Shown: positions 61,591-64,000 of the stretch, in pieces
Numbering within the stretch: position 1 is the first letter of the stretch
Layout of the letters: each line of letters starts with the position of its first letter
Assembly (NCBI GenBank): GCA_963576725.1
Contig: OY755252.1
Location: 24,492,155-24,556,154, forward strand
Direction: 5' to 3'
Length of the DNA stretch: 64,000 nucleotides
Source of the DNA: Azorinus chamasolen
Taxonomy: Eukaryota > Mollusca > Bivalvia > Cardiida > Solecurtidae
Program-made: the position numbers and the translations under genes
Notes under the pieces: generated by a model
The model's database searches: none
What the model was told of the DNA's origin: nothing
The model's input: the letters and a program-made list of their open reading frames with translations, nothing else

Positions 61591-61780
61591 TTTGATGTCA
61601 TGAAACCTAATACTCGAGAATCCTTTATGGCATGGTACGCCAAACATGCAAACGTGTTTGACTTCAAAGCTGAGTCGCTAGCTCACTGTAGGTCAGATGG
61701 GATATACATGTATTACGACGATGCTGCGTGGGATGTCCTGACGATTTTATGACCATCACAGAATTGGACCCATTTGACAA
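61590..61780 (+). pseudogene. Fragment of a Maverick/Polinton-type family B DNA polymerase
   Basis: Reads FDVMKPNTRESFMAWYAKHA, then VFDFKAESLAHCRSD, then after a frameshift DDFMTITELDPFDN. This matches the 3'-5' exonuclease end and inter-domain segment of protein-primed DNA polymerases of Polintons: MKP..R..F..WY, FDF..E...YC.SDV and F..(I/V)T..DPF. About 60 residues only, with a frameshift; it is bounded by a D element at the left and a P element at 61783. A relic, not a gene. Assignment is from motif memory. Confidence 0.62.
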
Positions 61781-61782
61781 TA

Positions 61783-61969
61783 CAGTAAAGTATCGATTAT
61801 TCCAACACGTATCATTATCGACAAATGGATGCTTATTGCATGGTGAAAGTCATGCAGAAAACCCCTCTATGAGATTTTTGCATGAATTTGACCATGCATT
61901 AAGCAGTCACTTGCATAAACGGGTCCAAATCCTTCTTCGCAAAACGTTCGAATAATCGATATTTGGCTG
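61783..61969. mobile_element. P-type TA MITE
   Basis: CAGTAAAGTATCGATTATTC left, AATAATCGATATTTGGCTG right, TA flanks, core TTATTGCATGGTGAAAGTC with its near complement. Confidence 0.85.
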
Positions 61970-62122
61970 TATGTTACTACTCGATCAACATCGGCCGAAG
62001 TTAGCAAATGTGCCATTTTGTTTCCTGATTTCAGTAAGAAAGTTGTGTAGCAGAAGACATATAAAAAGGAATACGAAGTATACAAAACGTCTCACTGAAC
62101 ATATTTAACCTATCCCCTTATA

Positions 62123-62200
62123 CATAAATACTTGAATAACTCTGCTCTAATTTTTCGATCACTTATGGCCTTTTTCAAAGACTATCATGTCAAAATACAC
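62123..62200. mobile_element. G-type element, half copy
   Basis: ATAAATACTTGAATAACTCT, GCCTTTTTCAAAGACTATCA match one arm of the palindrome at 3550-3684. Confidence 0.6.
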
Positions 62201-62353
62201 GTGTCATCACATCTTCATTGTGAATTTGTATTCAATGACAGGCTATTTTTAGACCAAACAAGCTGTTGTGAAGTACATATATTCAAAGAGTTAGAGATCC
62301 TTCGAAAGCAAAACTAGCAATGTGAAAAGAAAAATATGCAGACTTGGTTTTAT

Positions 62354-62439
62354 TATGTCTCCCCCATTTATGGGGAGACATATTGTTTTTGGCAGAGTTG
62401 TCTGTCTGTCCGTCCGTCCGTCTGTCCGTCCGTCCGTCC

Positions 62440-62495
<56 letters not shown>

Positions 62496-63529
62496 GCCCG
62501 TCCGTCACAAACTTGTGTCGCTTGTATCTCTGAAACCAGTTGGGCTAGAGTCACAAAACTTCACAAGAATATTCACCAGCATGAGTTGTTGTGCACCTGG
62601 GTTTTTTGAATTGTCTCCCCCTGATAACTTTGGAGTTATTGCCCCTGATTACTTAAAATTAGAAAAACTTTGTGTCGCGCGTATCTCTGAAACCGCTAGT
62701 ACTGGAGTCACCAAACTTCACAGGAATGTTTACCAGCATGAGTTGATGTGCACCTATGTTGAAATGTCTCCCCCTGATAATTCTTGAATTATTGCCTCTG
62801 ATATGAACACTTAAATTTATACAAACTTTGTTTCGCGAGCATCTCTGAAACCAGTAGGGCTAGAGTCACCAGACTTCACAGGATTGTTCACTAGCATGAG
62901 TTGTTGTGCACCTGGCATTTTTGAAATCTCTCCCCCTGTTAAGTTTGAGTTACTGCCCCTGATGACTTAAAATTAGACAAACTTTACTTAGTGTGGTGCA
63001 TATCTCTGAAACCACTAGGACTAGAGTAACCAAACTTCACAGGAATGTTAACCAGCATGAGATGTTGTGCACCTGTGATTTTTGAATTGTCTCCCACTGA
63101 TAATTCTTGAGTTATTGCCCCTGATATGATAACTTTAAATTAGAGAAACTTTGTGCTGCACATATCTCTGAAACCAGTAGGGCTAGAGTCACCAAACTTC
63201 ACAGGAATGTTCACCTGCATGAGTTGTTGTGCATCTGGGTTTTTAATTGTCTCTCCCTGATTACTTTGGAGTTACTGCCCCTTATGACTTAAAATAAAAG
63301 AAACTTTACTTTGTGTCGTGCGTATCTCTGACACCACTAGTACTAGAGTCACCAAACTTCACATGAATGTTGACCAGCATGTGTTGTTGTATACCCGGTT
63401 GTGTTGTTGCCCCTGATGACTTAAATTAGACCCTGATGAGTTTGGAGTTACCGACATTACACTTGTGTATTGGAAAGAGAATCGGAGGAGGAGACATCTG
63501 TTTTTGTGACAAAAACAAACCTCTAGTTG
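62354..63529 (+). mobile_element. Helentron-like non-autonomous element 3
   Basis: TATGTCTCCCCCATTTATGG start hairpin, GTTTTTGGCAGAGTTG, a long (TCTG/TCCG)n at 62399-62505, about seven 165-bp units (CGTATCTCTGAAACCASTAG, CACCAAACTTCACAGGAATG, CCAGCATGAGTTGTTGTGCA), end GGAGACATCTG, hairpin GTTTTTGTGACAAAAAC, CCTCTAGTTG. Shares both ends with 32138-33547 but not the array. Confidence 0.75.
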
Positions 63530-63594
63530 GGTCTGTTCATGAGTAGTAATCAAAAGTGCAACACATCTAGACTCATGTGGTTCATTCTTTAGTG

Positions 63595-64000
63595 GTGGTT
63601 GCTCATATTTCATTGACATTGTGATTGTGAAGGTACTGATTGCTCATATATCATTGACATTGTGAAAATACTGGTTGCTCATAGTTTACTGCCATTGTGA
63701 AGGTGCTGGTTGCTCATACTTCATTGACATTTTAAAGGTACTGGTTGCTAATATTTCATTGACATTGTGAAAGTACTGGCTGTTCATATTTCGCTGCCAT
63801 GGTGAAGGTGCTAATTGCTCATATTTCATTGACATTTTGAAGGTACTGGTTGTTCATACTTCATTGACATTTTGAAGGTACTGGTTGCTAATATTTCATT
63901 GACATTGTGAAAGTACTGGCTGTTCATATTTCGCTGCCATGGTGAAGGTGCTGGTTGCTCATATTTCATTGACATTTTGAAGGTACTGGTTGCTCATATT
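63595..64000. repeat. 35-bp satellite, at least 11 copies, cut by the window edge
   Basis: Unit GGTTGCTCATATTTCATTGA CATTTTGAAGGTACT. A four-unit block of 140 bp starting at 63741 recurs almost unchanged at 63881, giving a higher-order period. Confidence 0.92.

Noticed and set aside
62322..62787. Open frames rich in Ser-Val-Cys-Leu and Arg-Pro-Ser on both strands
   Set aside because: Translation of a (TCTG/TCCG)n microsatellite in a Helentron-like element.
1..64000. Telomere-like TTAACCC tracts
   Set aside because: They are single ends of TTAA elements, not tandem TTAGGG repeats.

Overview
The window is eukaryotic nuclear DNA, most probably from a bivalve mollusc. The evidence is an intron-rich animal transporter gene, splice sites of metazoan type, non-LTR, gypsy and tyrosine-recombinase retrotransposon remains, and dense families of short palindromic elements of the kind known from bivalve genomes. 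Species cannot be fixed from the sequence alone. There are no operons, ribosome binding sites or CRISPR arrays.

Layout. (1) 0.2-15.7 kb, minus strand: the 5' half of an SLC23-type nucleobase/ascorbate transporter gene. Six coding exons are recognisable by protein motifs and splice consensus; the gene runs out of the window at the left edge. Its introns are filled with palindromic MITEs, minisatellites and a 5'-truncated non-LTR retrotransposon (10.7-13.9 kb, minus). (2) 16.1-17.8 kb: two abutting TA-flanked MITEs, a 28-bp minisatellite and a 75-bp-type array. (3) 17.8-31.8 kb: a gypsy-type retroelement on the plus strand with about 3-kb direct repeats at its ends (LTR candidates), gag, aspartic protease, RT, RNase H, integrase with a chromodomain-like tail, and a short membrane-protein-like third ORF. 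It is broken by a 326-bp triplication, frameshifts, stops and loss of an RT catalytic Asp. (4) 31.8-43 kb: MITEs, two Helentron-like elements with internal arrays, AT-rich microsatellites and the 40-41 kb array. (5) 43.3-47.4 kb, minus: a fairly intact CR1-like LINE with a zinc-finger ORF1. (6) 47.8-48.5 kb, minus: an unassigned ORF with an SGNH-hydrolase-like start. (7) 49.4-57.8 kb, minus: a DIRS/Ngaro-like tyrosine-recombinase retrotransposon cut into pieces by at least five later insertions. (8) 57.9-64 kb: MITEs, a fragment of a Maverick/Polinton-type DNA polymerase B, a third Helentron-like element and a 35-bp satellite that continues past the right edge.

The strongest unexplained signal is in the short palindromic elements. 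At least four families, two kinds of target site (TTAA and TA), share the same hairpin tip, GCTCC TN AGGAGC-like. Three or four of the TTAA families share a stem module in which one position is deliberately unpaired in almost every copy: one arm reads CCTGAT and the other reads CCAGAT in the complementary sense. That mismatch is kept in families whose other sequence differs, so it gives each hairpin a readable orientation. The elements also nest in each other in a regular way (TTAA elements landing in the TTAA of the TA-element core), seed minisatellites, and lie within a few bases of splice sites of the SLC23 gene.

All family assignments were made by eye from motifs. Element letter names (A, C, D, E, F, G, J, M, P, Q) are local labels of this annotation.
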